DNA of 54,656 nucleotides from Ferruginibacter sp. HRS2-29 (GCF_024343615.1 NZ_RJUB01000013.1:1-54656), one strand, 5' to 3'; shown: positions 8,711-18,436, counted from the first letter of the stretch. The notes: generated by a model not told the origin, from the sequence alone. Translations and numbers: made by a program.

Positions 8711-8880
8711 GAACCACAGAGTTGCACAGAGTTTTTTCACAGAGGTTCACCGAGTAGGAACGTGCCTGCGGCGCGTTCATAATAAAACATGCCTGCGGTG
8801 CGTTTAATTATAAAACATGCCTGTAGCGTGTTCATTATAAAACGTGCCTGCGGCGCAATCCTCTGTGTTTCTCTGTACCC
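8711..8880. repeat. Four GAACGTGCC-type hairpin units flanked by CACAGAG repeats
   Basis: The gap between rpoD and the next gene holds GAACGTGCC-TGC-GGCGCGTTC (8758-8778) and three degenerate copies, 8787-8803, 8814-8833 and 8841-8858, at about 28-bp pitch. Direct CACAGAG repeats precede them (8715-8755) and the inverted form CTCTGTG/CTCTGT follows them (8861-8876). A single copy of the hairpin also occurs at 3435. This looks like a non-coding repeat family; no gene is seen in 8653-8963. Confidence 0.65.
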
Positions 8881-8898
8881 TCCCTTCCTCTGTTGTTC

Positions 8899-8929
8899 AA
8901 AAAAAAGCCCCGCCCAAATGAGCGGAGCC
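8899..8929 (-). terminator. Terminator of the T9SS-sorted protein gene
   Basis: Read on the minus strand, GGCTCCGC, a short loop and GGCGGGGC are followed by eight T residues, 35 bp after the stop codon of the gene that ends at 8964. Confidence 0.85.
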
Positions 8930-8963
8930 TTATAAGTATGAAGAAGAGAATCTTGAGCCGGTA

Positions 8964-10178
8964 TTACCTGGCTATTACAAATTTCTGATTGATATAAACG
9001 GATGGATCGCTGCTTACGAGTATGTATTCGCCGGCCGGTAGCGTATGTACATCCAGCAGGACGTTGTTGCTGCCCGCATTGATGATAGTATTCGACTGCC
9101 TCAACACGATCCTTCCTGTAGCATCTATCACGTTCAGGTTGGTGCGTGCCGCACGGGATGATCTGATCGCTACCGTCAGCCTGTCTTTTGCAGGGATCGG
9201 GTACAATAACACATTGATCGATTTCGCTTCGCAACTGCTGCGTTTGATATCGGTGTAAGTCGCACGACCGTTCAGGTCAACCTGCCTGATACGATAAGCC
9301 GCAGCTCCTGCTTCCAGGTCGAGGTATTGATAATTTTGCTGTATAGCGCTGCTGCCTGCTGCCGGAGTTCTGCCGATAGCTTTCCAGTCTGTACCGGATC
9401 CGTTGGCGCTTTTTTCCACTTCAAAATAATTGCTGTTGTATTCAACCGAAGTGCTCCAGGTAAGGGCTGTACCCCTGTCGGAACATTTTACATCATACCT
9501 GGAGAAAGTTACCGGTACAGGGCCTGTTACCAGTGGAAGCGGTGAAGTATACGTCAATGAATTTACTACATATTCGCCGCCCGGCACATCGGACAGGGCA
9601 TAACTGCCAAACGCGATCCCTGCCGGTACATTTGGCGACACACCGCTGGAGTTGAGTGCTACATATCCGCCATGAGGGGCGCTTGAACCCAATGACCATA
9701 ATGTTACCGTGAAGAGGTCTACCCAGGTAGTGCTCAGATCAAACACGCCGCCATCAAAACTTCCTGAAGACCTGCGGTTGAATGTTTCTCCGCCGGTGCT
9801 GAAGTTTACAGTTCCGCTGCATTGATCAACGTTATTATAGGTAAATCCAAGTCCCGCGAGTACCGGGTTTACGGTCACATTCGATGGAGGGGGGACCGAC
9901 AAGCCGCAGTTGATACCTGTTGGCAGCATCGCGTTAGCCGTTTGCCAGCACCAGCCTACGGAGATGCCGCTCACCTGTGTGATGGTGCCGCTGGTAGTAT
10001 GCACCTGCAGCGTAAAGCTAACCGTGCCAGTTGCAGGACCGGCACCATCCGGGTCTACCGGGTTGTAAACCGGGTTGGCAAGTCGCCATTCGCACACCTG
10101 TGCGGAAGAACTGATGGCTTTTACCGACAGCAAAAACACGACCGCGACAACCTTATATATGTGTAACATTCTTTTCAT
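8964..10178 (-). CDS. Secreted T9SS cargo protein with beta-sandwich and type A sorting domain
   Basis: 404 residues. A signal peptide (about 1-27, ending 'SSAQ') is followed by a beta-rich, Ser/Gly/Thr-rich domain (about 30-225) with 'GTVSFTLQVHTTSG' and 'GISVGWCWQ'. A linker domain of the kind found before sorting signals follows ('LTWSTSVEYNSNYFEVEKSANG ... YRIRQVDLNGRATYT'), and then a type A C-terminal domain from about 325 ('VLLYPIPAKDRLTVAI', 'LPAGEYILV'). T9SS substrates are moved across the outer membrane and often anchored to the surface. The gene is 38 bp behind the dockerin-like gene, so the two are probably cotranscribed. The N-terminal domain may resemble a cohesin sandwich, but I cannot prove that. 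Confidence 0.8.
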   Translation of the reverse strand: MKRMLHIYKVVAVVFLLSVKAISSSAQVCEWRLANPVYNPVDPDGAGPATGTVSFTLQVHTTSGTITQVSGISVGWCWQTANAMLPTGINCGLSVPPPSNVTVNPVLAGLGFTYNNVDQCSGTVNFSTGGETFNRRSSGSFDGGVFDLSTTWVDLFTVTLWSLGSSAPHGGYVALNSSGVSPNVPAGIAFGSYALSDVPGGEYVVNSLTYTSPLPLVTGPVPVTFSRYDVKCSDRGTALTWSTSVEYNSNYFEVEKSANGSGTDWKAIGRTPAAGSSAIQQNYQYLDLEAGAAAYRIRQVDLNGRATYTDIKRSSCEAKSINVLLYPIPAKDRLTVAIRSSRAARTNLNVIDATGRIVLRQSNTIINAGSNNVLLDVHTLPAGEYILVSSDPSVYINQKFVIAR

Positions 10179-10216
10179 AAAAATTTAGTGGGGGTTTATT
10201 TTCTTTCTCAATGATT

Positions 10217-11836
10217 TTATTCCGTGATCGGATCAGGCAGGTTTGTTTTGATAGTGGCAGCCCTTGCGCCCGAACCAGCTCCTGAAGCCGCGATGGTAGC
10301 TTTGGTTACCGTGTTATCTGCCGCGTTGATGATACCATTCATATTGATATCGCTGAAACGGTAGCCTGACTGTGATGCCGCGATATCCACTTTTATCAGG
10401 TTATTATCAGAAGCGTTCACAAAACCATTCCTGTTTACATCGCCCGGCCACAGGCCATATTTGCCGGTAGCCCCTGCAAGTAATACTACAGGATTAGCCG
10501 TGTTGCCGACAGGTTTATAGGAGTTGGCAACTGCCGAAAAATCATTGGCGAAAGTACCGGCCGCGTTCGATGGAATAGAATTGCTGATAACACCGAGGTG
10601 ATTGCGGTGGCGGACCACTACAAATGCTGCCCCTTGTTTGTTGATGTCGAAGCTGATAGGAGTAATGCCGTCGGTGTTTACAATGCTTCCGTCGTTTAAT
10701 ATGAAACCAACTTTGCTGCCGATGATGGTGGTATTGATAGCATCTTCCGGAAGGTTGGTAGCTGGTTTGCGCAATTCAACCAGTATCCAGTCTACCACAT
10801 TCGCATTCGGAATAGCACCTACGCCGTCATTGGTGGGATAGTTGAAGGGGATAACGCCGAAATAAGGATTGGTCAATGGCAGAAGGCCATTTGTATTTAA
10901 AGTGGTGTTCATGGCGGTAGTACCGTTCCATGCACCTCTCAGGTTTGCATTTACATTAAAAACATAACGGGCATCGGCCAGTTTCCACTCGTTGCCAAGG
11001 TCTGCAGCCGCTATGGAAGTGGTAGCTACAAAATTAGCCGAACCATCCCGCAGGTTAGTCGCTGCTGATCTCCATTCGCCGCTTACCAGCTGCCATGGGG
11101 CCAGCGTGGGTTCAAGATTGGTATTCAGTTCGGCATCCTGGTAAGCAAAGCGCACATCCGTATTGAACCCGCTTCCGCCTGTCTGGGTAAAAGCGAATTT
11201 CCTTTTCACTTCCCTTTCGGCTTGTGCAGGATCGCTGTTTGGCAACATGGTCACTGTGAAATCTGTTGGTGCGGTGCCCGAATTGGTGGCTACCAGCATA
11301 TTGGTCTGGTTGAAAACAGCGGTACTGTTATTTGTCCAGGAAGTCCTCCTTACTTTCCCGGTGATCTCACGTCCTGCTGTGTAGTTGAACACGGCAGAAA
11401 CCGGCGCTGAAAAAAGATAAGTGGGGTTGTTGACCGGGTCGGTAGAAAAACTTCCCGAAGTATAATCCAGCTTTTTGCCCAGCAAAGTTGTTCCCGAAAG
11501 GGTAACTGTATTGGCATTGGAAGACTTGCTGATGATGAGATAGTTGATGGTGGAAGCCCCGCCTTTGAGCAGCACATTACCGGTTCCGGAAAGGATCAGG
11601 GAGTCTTCGGCAGCAACGGAACTATATGTGGCATTGTTGATGAAACTGCCTTGTACTTCCAGTTTGCCGTCGTTGCTGATGGTACCGCTGGAATTGTTTT
11701 GTACATCGCCGGCCACAAAAACCACCGCACCCGGCTGGATCTTGATGGAAGCGCCATTGTTGTAAAGCTGTGCCTGGCTCCGTACGGATGATAGTGAAGC
11801 CAGTAACAGTAAAGGCAGTAGATTTTTATATCGCAT
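10217..11836 (-). CDS. Secreted protein with C-terminal dockerin-like calcium-binding repeats
   Basis: 539 residues with a signal peptide (1-22, 'SVRSQAQ'). The N-terminal half has short repeats of beta type ('GAVVFVAGDVQNNSSGTISNDGKLEVQGSFINNATY'), typical of surface proteins. Near residues 465-520 are two EF-hand-like loops, 'GDVNRNGFVNASDNNLIK' and 'SDINMNGIINAADNTVTK', the paired layout of type I dockerins, which bind calcium and plug into cohesins. There is no T9SS sorting domain at the C-terminus, so it may be held at the surface through a partner. The neighbour downstream carries such a domain and is the obvious candidate. Confidence 0.75.
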   Translation of the reverse strand: MRYKNLLPLLLLASLSSVRSQAQLYNNGASIKIQPGAVVFVAGDVQNNSSGTISNDGKLEVQGSFINNATYSSVAAEDSLILSGTGNVLLKGGASTINYLIISKSSNANTVTLSGTTLLGKKLDYTSGSFSTDPVNNPTYLFSAPVSAVFNYTAGREITGKVRRTSWTNNSTAVFNQTNMLVATNSGTAPTDFTVTMLPNSDPAQAEREVKRKFAFTQTGGSGFNTDVRFAYQDAELNTNLEPTLAPWQLVSGEWRSAATNLRDGSANFVATTSIAAADLGNEWKLADARYVFNVNANLRGAWNGTTAMNTTLNTNGLLPLTNPYFGVIPFNYPTNDGVGAIPNANVVDWILVELRKPATNLPEDAINTTIIGSKVGFILNDGSIVNTDGITPISFDINKQGAAFVVVRHRNHLGVISNSIPSNAAGTFANDFSAVANSYKPVGNTANPVVLLAGATGKYGLWPGDVNRNGFVNASDNNLIKVDIAASQSGYRFSDINMNGIINAADNTVTKATIAASGAGSGARAATIKTNLPDPITE

Positions 11837-12095
11837 ATTTTTTATATTATCTGGTATCGGTTGGCATAAAAGTACGTGTAAACCGTTCTTATGGATGCTG
11901 TTCGTTTATCCAACGGTGGTTTTTGGTTAGTATATGGGGATTTCAGGTGAATGTTCTGAGGCGTAAAAATAGGAACTAAATCCCATCCTGATATACCACA
12001 TATGGGGTATATTTTTATTATAGGGATTTTTAAAATTACTAGCCTGATAATCCCTTTTTTATCCGAAATTTGCCCGTACAAAAAATAAACTCTTA

Positions 12096-13328
12096 ATGGC
12101 TATAGAAATAAAAGTTCCTACAGTAGGAGAAAGCATTAGTGAAGTAACACTGGTAAAATGGTTGAAAAAGGAAGGCGAATGGGCCGACCGGGATGAGGTG
12201 ATTGCAGAACTTGAAAGCGAAAAAGCCACTTTTGAAATAAATGCCGAACAGGCCGGCGCGGTGCACCAGGTAGCAAAGGAAAACGATACGCTCGCTATCG
12301 GCGACCTCGTTTGCACCATCGATACCGAAGCGGAAAAACCGGCGTCAGCTGCTCCTGCAGCCGAAAAAGCCCCCGAAGCGTCTAAGCCGGAAGCCCCTAA
12401 AGCGGAAGCTCCCAAACAGGAAGCTAAAGCAGCCCCTGCTACGGATGTAAAAGCTACACCGGTAGCTGCCGCCATCATCGCGGATAAAAAAGTTGACAGC
12501 AAAAATATTACGCCCACCGGCAGCAATGGTAAAATAGTGAAGCAGGATGTGCTGGAATTGCTCAACAACCCCGGCCGTAAACCAGGCACTGAGTTATTCG
12601 GCCGTACCGACAGGCCGGAAAAAATGAGCAATCTCCGCAAAACTATCAGCCGCAGGCTGGTGGAAGCAAAAAATACCACCGCCATGCTCACTACGTTCAA
12701 CGAAGTGGATATGGGGCCGATCATGGAGATCAGGAAAAAACACAAGGATAAGTTCAAGGAAGTGCATGGGGTAAACCTTGGCTTCATGAGCTTTTTTACG
12801 AAAGCATGTTGTTATGCCTTGCAACAATTTCCTTCGGTTAATGCCTACATCGACGGGGAAAACATCATTTACCACGATTACTGCGATGTTTCCATAGCGG
12901 TGAGTGCGCCAAAAGGACTGGTAGTGCCGGTGATACGCAATGCGGAAAGCCTCAGCATGGCAGGAATAGAAAGCGCTGTGGTAGACCTGGCCACAAAAGC
13001 AAAGAACAACAAACTGACCATCGAAGAAATGACCGGTGGTACCTTTACCATCACCAATGGCGGTATTTTCGGCAGTATGATGAGCACACCGATCATCAAC
13101 ATTCCGCAGAGCGCTATCCTGGGTATGCACAATATCGTGGAGCGCCCGATGGCCGTCAACGGGCAGGTGGTGATCAAACCGATGATGTATGTGGCCCTGA
13201 GCTACGATCACCGGATCATCGACGGCAGGGAATCGGTAGGCTTCCTGGTAACGGTGAAGAACCTGCTGGAAAACCCGGCGTTGCTGTTGTTTGGAAAAGA
13301 CCCGGTGAGCACGTTGCTGGAACTATAA
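12096..13328 (+). CDS. sucB: Dihydrolipoamide succinyltransferase, E2 of 2-oxoglutarate dehydrogenase
   Basis: 410 residues with the three E2 domains in order: lipoyl domain (1-77, lipoyl Lys43 in 'ESEKATFEI'), an Ala/Pro/Glu-rich linker, the E1/E3-binding domain (about 124-160, '[14 protein letters not shown]', '[15 protein letters not shown]'), and the catalytic domain (about 185-410) with '[16 protein letters not shown]', where His372 and Asp376 are catalytic. The enzyme transfers the succinyl group to CoA in the citric acid cycle. Lipoyl motif and linker fit SucB better than the pyruvate E2. The E1 gene (sucA) is not in the window, so the operon is split or lies elsewhere. A 9-bp-stem terminator follows. 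Confidence 0.93.
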   Translation: MAIEIKVPTVGESISEVTLVKWLKKEGEWADRDEVIAELESEKATFEINAEQAGAVHQVAKENDTLAIGDLVCTIDTEAEKPASAAPAAEKAPEASKPEAPKAEAPKQEAKAAPATDVKATPVAAAIIADKKVDSKNITPTGSNGKIVKQDVLELLNNPGRKPGTELFGRTDRPEKMSNLRKTISRRLVEAKNTTAMLTTFNEVDMGPIMEIRKKHKDKFKEVHGVNLGFMSFFTKACCYALQQFPSVNAYIDGENIIYHDYCDVSIAVSAPKGLVVPVIRNAESLSMAGIESAVVDLATKAKNNKLTIEEMTGGTFTITNGGIFGSMMSTPIINIPQSAILGMHNIVERPMAVNGQVVIKPMMYVALSYDHRIIDGRESVGFLVTVKNLLENPALLLFGKDPVSTLLEL

Positions 13329-13376
13329 ATTTTATTACACGAATTTTTTCGAATTACACGGATTACACGAATTATA

Positions 13377-13397
13377 AAACCCGCCAATGGCGGGTTT
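13377..13397 (+). terminator. Terminator of sucB
   Basis: AAACCCGCC, loop AAT, GGCGGGTTT, then ATTATT; 49 bp after the sucB stop. Confidence 0.85.
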
Positions 13398-13465
13398 ATT
13401 ATTGACTTTCCACCTCTAAATTATTGAATCGTGAATTCATGTTTTAAACTTGTTTCTTCATAATC

Positions 13466-13505
13466 AATTCGTGTAATTCGTGTAATTCGCTTTAATTCGT
13501 GTAAT
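13466..13505. repeat. 9-bp tandem repeat AATTCGTGT
   Basis: AATTCGTGT occurs at 13466, 13475 and 13494 with a variant unit between them. Inverted units (ATTACACGA) lie at 13334-13372, before the terminator. Further copies are at 15220-15262 and 4071-4110. Confidence 0.75.
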
Positions 13506-13511
13506 ATAAAA

Positions 13512-14681
13512 ATGAGTAAATACCACTCCCACATATCATCCGCTCAAAAGATCACCGATGCTTACAAAGGCGAAGAACCTTTTGTGCATTTTATCCGGAA
13601 ATATTTTGCCGCCAATAAAAAATACGGTTCCAAAGACCGCAAAGCCGTTGCAGCGATATGTTACGATCATTTCCGAACGGCTACTGCATTAAAGGAAAGA
13701 TCAAGGGATGACCAGTTCATACTGGCAGTTTTTTTATGCGAACAGCAGCACAGCGAATTGCTGGCTTTCTTTTATCCTGAGCTGAATGAAAAGATCGGTT
13801 TGCCTGTGGAAGAAAAGATCGGTTTGCTGAACATCGATGCGCAACAATTATTTCCTTTTCATGAGCAGCTTTCGCCCGAACTGGATGAACCATTATTTTC
13901 GCGTTCGTTTCTTCAGCAACCGAAATTGTTCATTCGCCTGCGGCCAGGCCGGGAGCAGGTGGTAAAAGACAAATTCAAGGAGGCCGGGATCATATTTGAA
14001 GAGATCAATACAAATTCGCTGGCGTTGAAAAATGCGACTTCATTGGAAGAGATCATCAGCATCAACCGGGACGCCGTCATACAGGATCTCAACTCGCAGC
14101 ATGTACTGGATTACCTGGATGAACATACCGCTGATCTCCCTGCCGGGAAAAAAACGCCTGCCTGGGATTGTTGCGCCGCCAGCGGCGGTAAAGCGATCCT
14201 GCTGCATGATAAACTGAAAGGAAAAGTTCAGCTAACGGTTTCGGATATACGAAAATCGATCCTGCATAATTGCGAAAAAAGATTGCAGCAGGCGAGGGTG
14301 GATATCTACCGGTCTTTTGTGGCGGACCTCACGCAAAAGAACGACGGGCAATTGCCCGAAGATTTTCCCATCATCGTATGCGATGCGCCGTGTACCGGCA
14401 GCGGCACCTGGGGCAGAACACCGGAACAACTTTTTTTCTTCCACGAAAAAACGATCGGCGAATATGCACAAAAGCAACAGACAATTGCGGCTGCCGCATT
14501 ACAGCATTTACAACCCGGCGGGTTATTCTTTTATATCACCTGCTCTGTTTTTGAAAAAGAAAATGAAGGGGTGGTGAAATTTCTTCAGGAAAAAAAGGGC
14601 GTTAAATTGCTACAGGCAAAATATTATAAGGGATACGAAAAGCAGGCGGATACGATGTTTGCGGCAGTGTTCACGAGGTGA
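13512..14681 (+). CDS. RsmB/NOP2/Sun-family RNA (cytosine-C5)-methyltransferase
   Basis: 389 residues. The C-terminal Rossmann-fold methyltransferase domain (about 200-389) shows the SAM-binding 'WDCCAASGGKAILL' (218-231), motif IV 'DAPCTGSGTWGRTPE' with Cys294, and motif VI 'FFYITCSVF' with the catalytic Cys344. The N-terminal part (about 1-130) resembles the NusB-like helical domain of RsmB, and residues 135-180 an RNA-binding linker. The family methylates C5 of cytosine in rRNA or tRNA; the exact target (for example C967 of 16S rRNA) cannot be fixed from sequence. The stop codon TGA at 14679 opens a short 7-bp repeat (GGTGAAT). Confidence 0.88.
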   Translation: MSKYHSHISSAQKITDAYKGEEPFVHFIRKYFAANKKYGSKDRKAVAAICYDHFRTATALKERSRDDQFILAVFLCEQQHSELLAFFYPELNEKIGLPVEEKIGLLNIDAQQLFPFHEQLSPELDEPLFSRSFLQQPKLFIRLRPGREQVVKDKFKEAGIIFEEINTNSLALKNATSLEEIISINRDAVIQDLNSQHVLDYLDEHTADLPAGKKTPAWDCCAASGGKAILLHDKLKGKVQLTVSDIRKSILHNCEKRLQQARVDIYRSFVADLTQKNDGQLPEDFPIIVCDAPCTGSGTWGRTPEQLFFFHEKTIGEYAQKQQTIAAAALQHLQPGGLFFYITCSVFEKENEGVVKFLQEKKGVKLLQAKYYKGYEKQADTMFAAVFTR

Positions 14682-14722
14682 ATGGTGAATGGTGAAATCT
14701 TTGAGGTTTAAAATAATCTACC

Positions 14723-15097
14723 ATGAATTTTATCGGCAATATTTTATGGATCATCTTCGGCGGTTTCTTCGCATGCCTCGGATATTTTATCGGCGGACTG
14801 GTGCTTTGTGCCACCGTGGTTGGAATACCATTTGGGTTGCAATGTTTCAAACTCGCGATAACGGTATTGGCGCCATTCGGCACACGCATAGAATATAAAC
14901 CATCGAGTGGCGGATGCCTCACGCTTTTGCTGAATATCGTCTGGTTACTTTGCGGCGGATTGGCCACTGCATTGAATCATATTGTCTGGGGAGTATTGCT
15001 GGCCATCACCATCATTGGATTACCCTTTGCAAGGCAGCATTTCAAACTAATAGAAATATCGTTGATGCCCTTTGGGAAAAAACTGGTGAATGAGTGA
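14723..15097 (+). CDS. YccF family membrane protein
   Basis: 124 residues consisting of two repeats of the YccF domain, each with 'G(L/I)P F(G/A) xQ xFKL' (residues 32-42 and 98-106) and a long hydrophobic stretch. Family function is unknown; the E. coli homologue is an inner-membrane protein. The ATG at 14723 gives the usual N-terminus ('MNFIGNILWIIFGGF'). It lies 41 bp behind the methyltransferase gene, separated by a repeat tail. Confidence 0.9.
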   Translation: MNFIGNILWIIFGGFFACLGYFIGGLVLCATVVGIPFGLQCFKLAITVLAPFGTRIEYKPSSGGCLTLLLNIVWLLCGGLATALNHIVWGVLLAITIIGLPFARQHFKLIEISLMPFGKKLVNE

Positions 15098-15262
15098 ATG
15101 GGTGAATGGGTGAATAGCGAATAGTCAATAGTTAAACCTTTGGAGTTTCCGCCACATTACAGTAGACAGTCATTATGAAGAGATAGCTTTGCTTGGTGCC
15201 TCGCAATGGCTGCTATGAAAAATTCGTGTAATTCGTGTAATTCGAAAAATTCGTGTAATAAA
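15098..15262. repeat. 7-bp and 9-bp repeat tails between converging genes
   Basis: The stop codon of the YccF gene (15095-15097) lies in a run of (G)GGTGAAT/AGCGAAT/AGTCAAT units (about 15092-15134), ending in TTAAACCTTTGG. A second block of AATTCGTGT units lies at 15220-15262, just before the stop of the subtilase gene. No gene is seen between 15098 and 15265. Confidence 0.65.
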
Positions 15263-15265
15263 AAA

Positions 15266-17230
15266 CTACCGCATCACCTGCTTCACCACTTCCCGTTTGC
15301 CATCCACAAACACCGTTACAAAATAAATACCCCTGCTCATTCCCGCCATTGGCACGGCTTGTACATTGTACCCTGCAGGCTGCTGAAAGGTTTTGGTGAA
15401 TACTTTCTGACCCAGGGCATTGGTTACCACGATATCCATTTTGGCGGCAGTTGTCCGTTCAATGTTGATGAAAAGATCGTTGGCCACCGGGTTTGGCCCC
15501 ATGCTGATATTATTCGCCGAAGGCAGGCAACTCTGGATATAATTCACCGTCATCGAATCGAGGTAGAAAGTAGTATCGGTGCCGATCGTCATTTTAATCC
15601 TGTATTTCACGCCGCCATAAGCGGAGAAGGAAAGGTCGTCCGTAAAATCGTAATCACGTTTGGCAAAAGCACCTTCGCCATTGAAAGTTTTTATGCTTGA
15701 GTATGTGTTTTCGTTGACAGATCTGCGTTCAATTTCCACCATCATATCAGCGCCGGTCTTTACCGAAAAAGAAACGCCGGTCTTGCAGCTGTTGAGGGAA
15801 ATATTCTGTGTGTATAATTTTTTGATCAGCAACACGAATGCTTTTTTCATATCCGGGATACCGTATCCCATCCTGTTGTCGGGGGTAGTGGCTCTCGTAG
15901 CAGATCTTTGCGTAGCATCAATGACCGCCATGTTGTTCACTTCCGGGAAAGCCTGCCAGAGGCAGGTAACCAATCCGGCCATATTCGGGCAGGCATAAGA
16001 AGTACCAAAGCCGAGCTCAGGGAGGCCGGTAAAAGAATTGGCCACATACGCGGGAGAACCCACGGCAGCCACCGAAGGCTTCACCTGTCCATCGCTGCTG
16101 GGGCCGTAAGCGCTGAAACTGCCTACAATACCCGTTGTATCTACGGCGCCAACACTCAAAACGCTGTCGGCATCTGAAGGAGTGATCAGTTGGTTCCACG
16201 TAGGATCGTTACCTGTGTTGCCGGCGGCAATTACCACCAGCATTCCCTTGCGGGCCGCCATATCGGCTCCGCGTGCGCTGATGGAAGTGTTGCCGTTCAT
16301 GTCGGCATAAGTATAATCCAGGGCTGGGTTGTCAAAACGATTATATCCCAGGGAAGTGGAAGATACGGGCACGCCGAGGCTATCGGCCCGTTCCATACCG
16401 GCTACCCAGTTTTGTTCTTCAATAGGGTATTCGCTGAAAACGTCTTCTGTGCGATAAAGGTAAAATGAAGTCTTTGGGGCCGTTCCCACCAACACGCCCG
16501 GTATGTTTGCGGCGATGGTGCTCAGGCATTTCATCCCGTGATCATAATCTTCATCCACACTGGCTTCGTTGTTCACAAAATCCCAGGTGCCTAAGATCTG
16601 GTTGTTCAACCTTACACTGTCGAAAGTGGGTAAGCTGAGGTAATGAAAAAATCCGGCATCCAGTACGGCCATCTGCATCCCTTCGCCTTTGAACCCATGA
16701 TCGTGGAGGAAACTGCCCTGGTGTATTTTTACCTGTCCATTGCTTTTGCCATAATTGATGATGCTTTCAACAAAATCTTCCGGCCCGGGAGACGGGGGAG
16801 GATTACCCTGGGTAAGATCAGCGTCCAGTTTTTTATTGACCGGCACGATCGTTTCGCCCGCAAAAGAACCAACCGGCGAGGCTGCAATGACAAAAGGAAA
16901 TGAATTGATCTTCGCGAGCGCTGCCGCATCGGTAGTGCGGATAGCCACCTGGTTCAGCCATTTGGATGTATTCAGGATCGTCACATTGCCCGCCAGGCGG
17001 ATGCTGTCGATGTAACGTGGCGTAACGGGGAGATCGGTACTGTCGATGGCGACATTATATTTCGTGCGGCGGTCCACCGCTTTCTGTGAAAGATATTGCA
17101 CCGGGTTCGCCAGCGTGTAAGGATTGGTCCCTTTATCTTTCAGGCGGATGATGTAGCGGGAGTATTGGGCGTTCGTCTGCTGCTGAAAGAATAAGAGCAG
17201 AATGGAAAATATGGCCAGAATTTTATTCAT
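15266..17230 (-). CDS. S8 (subtilisin-like) serine protease with T9SS type A sorting domain
   Basis: 654 residues: signal peptide (1-21), an N-terminal propeptide-like region (about 25-125), the peptidase S8 domain (about 170-460), a beta domain (about 470-570) and a type A T9SS sorting domain (about 575-654, 'MGPNPVANDLFINIERTT', 'MSRGIYFVTVFVDGKREVVKQVMR'). The catalytic triad is visible as Asp191 ('MAVLDAGF'), His231 ('DYDHGMKC') and Ser411 ('GFGTSYACPNMAG'); the oxyanion Asn is Asn337 ('AAGNTG'). It is a secreted or surface-bound protease, exported by the T9SS of which SprA, encoded nearby, is the pore. Confidence 0.92.
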   Translation of the reverse strand: MNKILAIFSILLLFFQQQTNAQYSRYIIRLKDKGTNPYTLANPVQYLSQKAVDRRTKYNVAIDSTDLPVTPRYIDSIRLAGNVTILNTSKWLNQVAIRTTDAAALAKINSFPFVIAASPVGSFAGETIVPVNKKLDADLTQGNPPPSPGPEDFVESIINYGKSNGQVKIHQGSFLHDHGFKGEGMQMAVLDAGFFHYLSLPTFDSVRLNNQILGTWDFVNNEASVDEDYDHGMKCLSTIAANIPGVLVGTAPKTSFYLYRTEDVFSEYPIEEQNWVAGMERADSLGVPVSSTSLGYNRFDNPALDYTYADMNGNTSISARGADMAARKGMLVVIAAGNTGNDPTWNQLITPSDADSVLSVGAVDTTGIVGSFSAYGPSSDGQVKPSVAAVGSPAYVANSFTGLPELGFGTSYACPNMAGLVTCLWQAFPEVNNMAVIDATQRSATRATTPDNRMGYGIPDMKKAFVLLIKKLYTQNISLNSCKTGVSFSVKTGADMMVEIERRSVNENTYSSIKTFNGEGAFAKRDYDFTDDLSFSAYGGVKYRIKMTIGTDTTFYLDSMTVNYIQSCLPSANNISMGPNPVANDLFINIERTTAAKMDIVVTNALGQKVFTKTFQQPAGYNVQAVPMAGMSRGIYFVTVFVDGKREVVKQVMR

Positions 17231-17283
17231 TGGAACATTGTTATTACAGCTAAACGATAAAATCCGTGAAGTATTTTTAAAAC

Positions 17284-17389
17284 GGATAATTGATAATGGA
17301 TAATGGATAATGTTTTCTTCTCGAAAGTTGTTCCACTACTACTGAAGTAATTTCCGGTAGTAAGCATTATCCATTATCCATTATCAATT
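17284..17389. repeat. 25-bp perfect inverted repeat made of 7-bp units
   Basis: GGATAAT/TGATAAT units at 17284-17312 face their exact complement (CATTATC x3, then AATT) at 17365-17389, separated by 52 bp that include TAGT/ACTA tracts. The arms match over 25 bp (17288-17312 with 17365-17389). The right arm includes the fabH stop codon at 17384-17386. It may fold as a terminator for the converging subtilase promoter side and fabH. Confidence 0.8.
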
Positions 17390-18382
17390 GGTATCATACG
17401 CCCATTTCACCCACGTAGCGCCCCAGGTAAATCCTCCGCCAAAAGAAGCCAGGATGATATTATCGCCTTTTTTCAATTGTTTTTCCCAGTCCCACAGGCA
17501 AAGCGGCAATGTGCCCGCGGTGGTATTACCGTATTTCTGGATGTTGATCATCACTTTTTCTTTCGGCAGGTCCATCCGGTTGGCGGTGGCATCAATGATG
17601 CGCAGGTTAGCCTGGTGCGGCACCAGCCAGGCAACATCATCGGCGGTGAGGTTGTTGCGCTGCAGCAATTCATAACTCACATCGGCCATGCCTTTTACGG
17701 CAAATTTGAAAACGGCCTGTCCTTCCTGGTATACAAAATGTTCTTTTGCTAAAACGGTTTCTACGGTTGCCGGTTTCACCGAGCCGCCTGCTTTCATGTG
17801 CAGGTGTTTGGCACCGCTGCCATCGCTGCGCAGGATGCTGTCGAGTATACCATCGCCGTCTTCGCTTGGTTCGAGCAGCACTGCGCCGGCACCGTCGCCA
17901 AAGATGATGCAGGTGGTACGGTCGCTGTAATCGATGATGCTGCTCATTTTATCTACCCCAACCACGATCACTTTTTTGAAGCGGCCGCTTTCGATATAGG
18001 TTGCGCCGGTGGTCAATGCAAAGAGAAAGCCCGAGCAGGCGGCGCTGATATCATAACTGAACGCGTTGGTGATGCCTGCCTTATCGGCAATGAGGTTGGC
18101 AGTAGCCGGGAAAACCATATCCGGGGTAACGGTTGCGCAGATCACGCAGTCGATCTCATCCGGGGATATATTTTTTTTCCTTAATATTTCTTTCACCGCT
18201 TCTACCCCCATATCGCTGCTTCCGAGGCCTTCGCCTTTCAGAATCCTTCTTTCTTCAATGCCGGTCCTGGTCCTGATCCACTCGTCGGTGGTCTCTATCA
18301 TGGTTTCAAGTTCCTTGTTGGTAAGCCTGTGTTCCGGCACATAACCCCCTACAGAAGTGATGGCGGCAGTAATTTTTCCCAT
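17384..18382 (-). CDS. fabH: 3-oxoacyl-ACP synthase III (FabH)
   Basis: 332 residues from the start '[20 protein letters not shown]'. The frame is open 28 codons further upstream (to 18466), but that extension is made of repeat DNA and does not resemble FabH. The thiolase-fold enzyme condenses acetyl-CoA or another acyl-CoA with malonyl-ACP to start fatty-acid synthesis. Catalytic residues are Cys116 ('DISAACSGF'), His256 ('VPHQANLRI') and Asn286 ('YGNTTAG'). '[11 protein letters not shown]' and the terminal 'GGGFTWGA' are family motifs. It is not next to other fab genes here. Bacteroidota usually have several FabH-like paralogues, so this may be one of them. Confidence 0.92.
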   Translation of the reverse strand: MGKITAAITSVGGYVPEHRLTNKELETMIETTDEWIRTRTGIEERRILKGEGLGSSDMGVEAVKEILRKKNISPDEIDCVICATVTPDMVFPATANLIADKAGITNAFSYDISAACSGFLFALTTGATYIESGRFKKVIVVGVDKMSSIIDYSDRTTCIIFGDGAGAVLLEPSEDGDGILDSILRSDGSGAKHLHMKAGGSVKPATVETVLAKEHFVYQEGQAVFKFAVKGMADVSYELLQRNNLTADDVAWLVPHQANLRIIDATANRMDLPKEKVMINIQKYGNTTAGTLPLCLWDWEKQLKKGDNIILASFGGGFTWGATWVKWAYDTN

Positions 18383-18436
18383 TGATTCGTGTTGTTTTGA
18401 TGATTGGTCTGCTGCAAAATTAATGGAAAAATGCCG

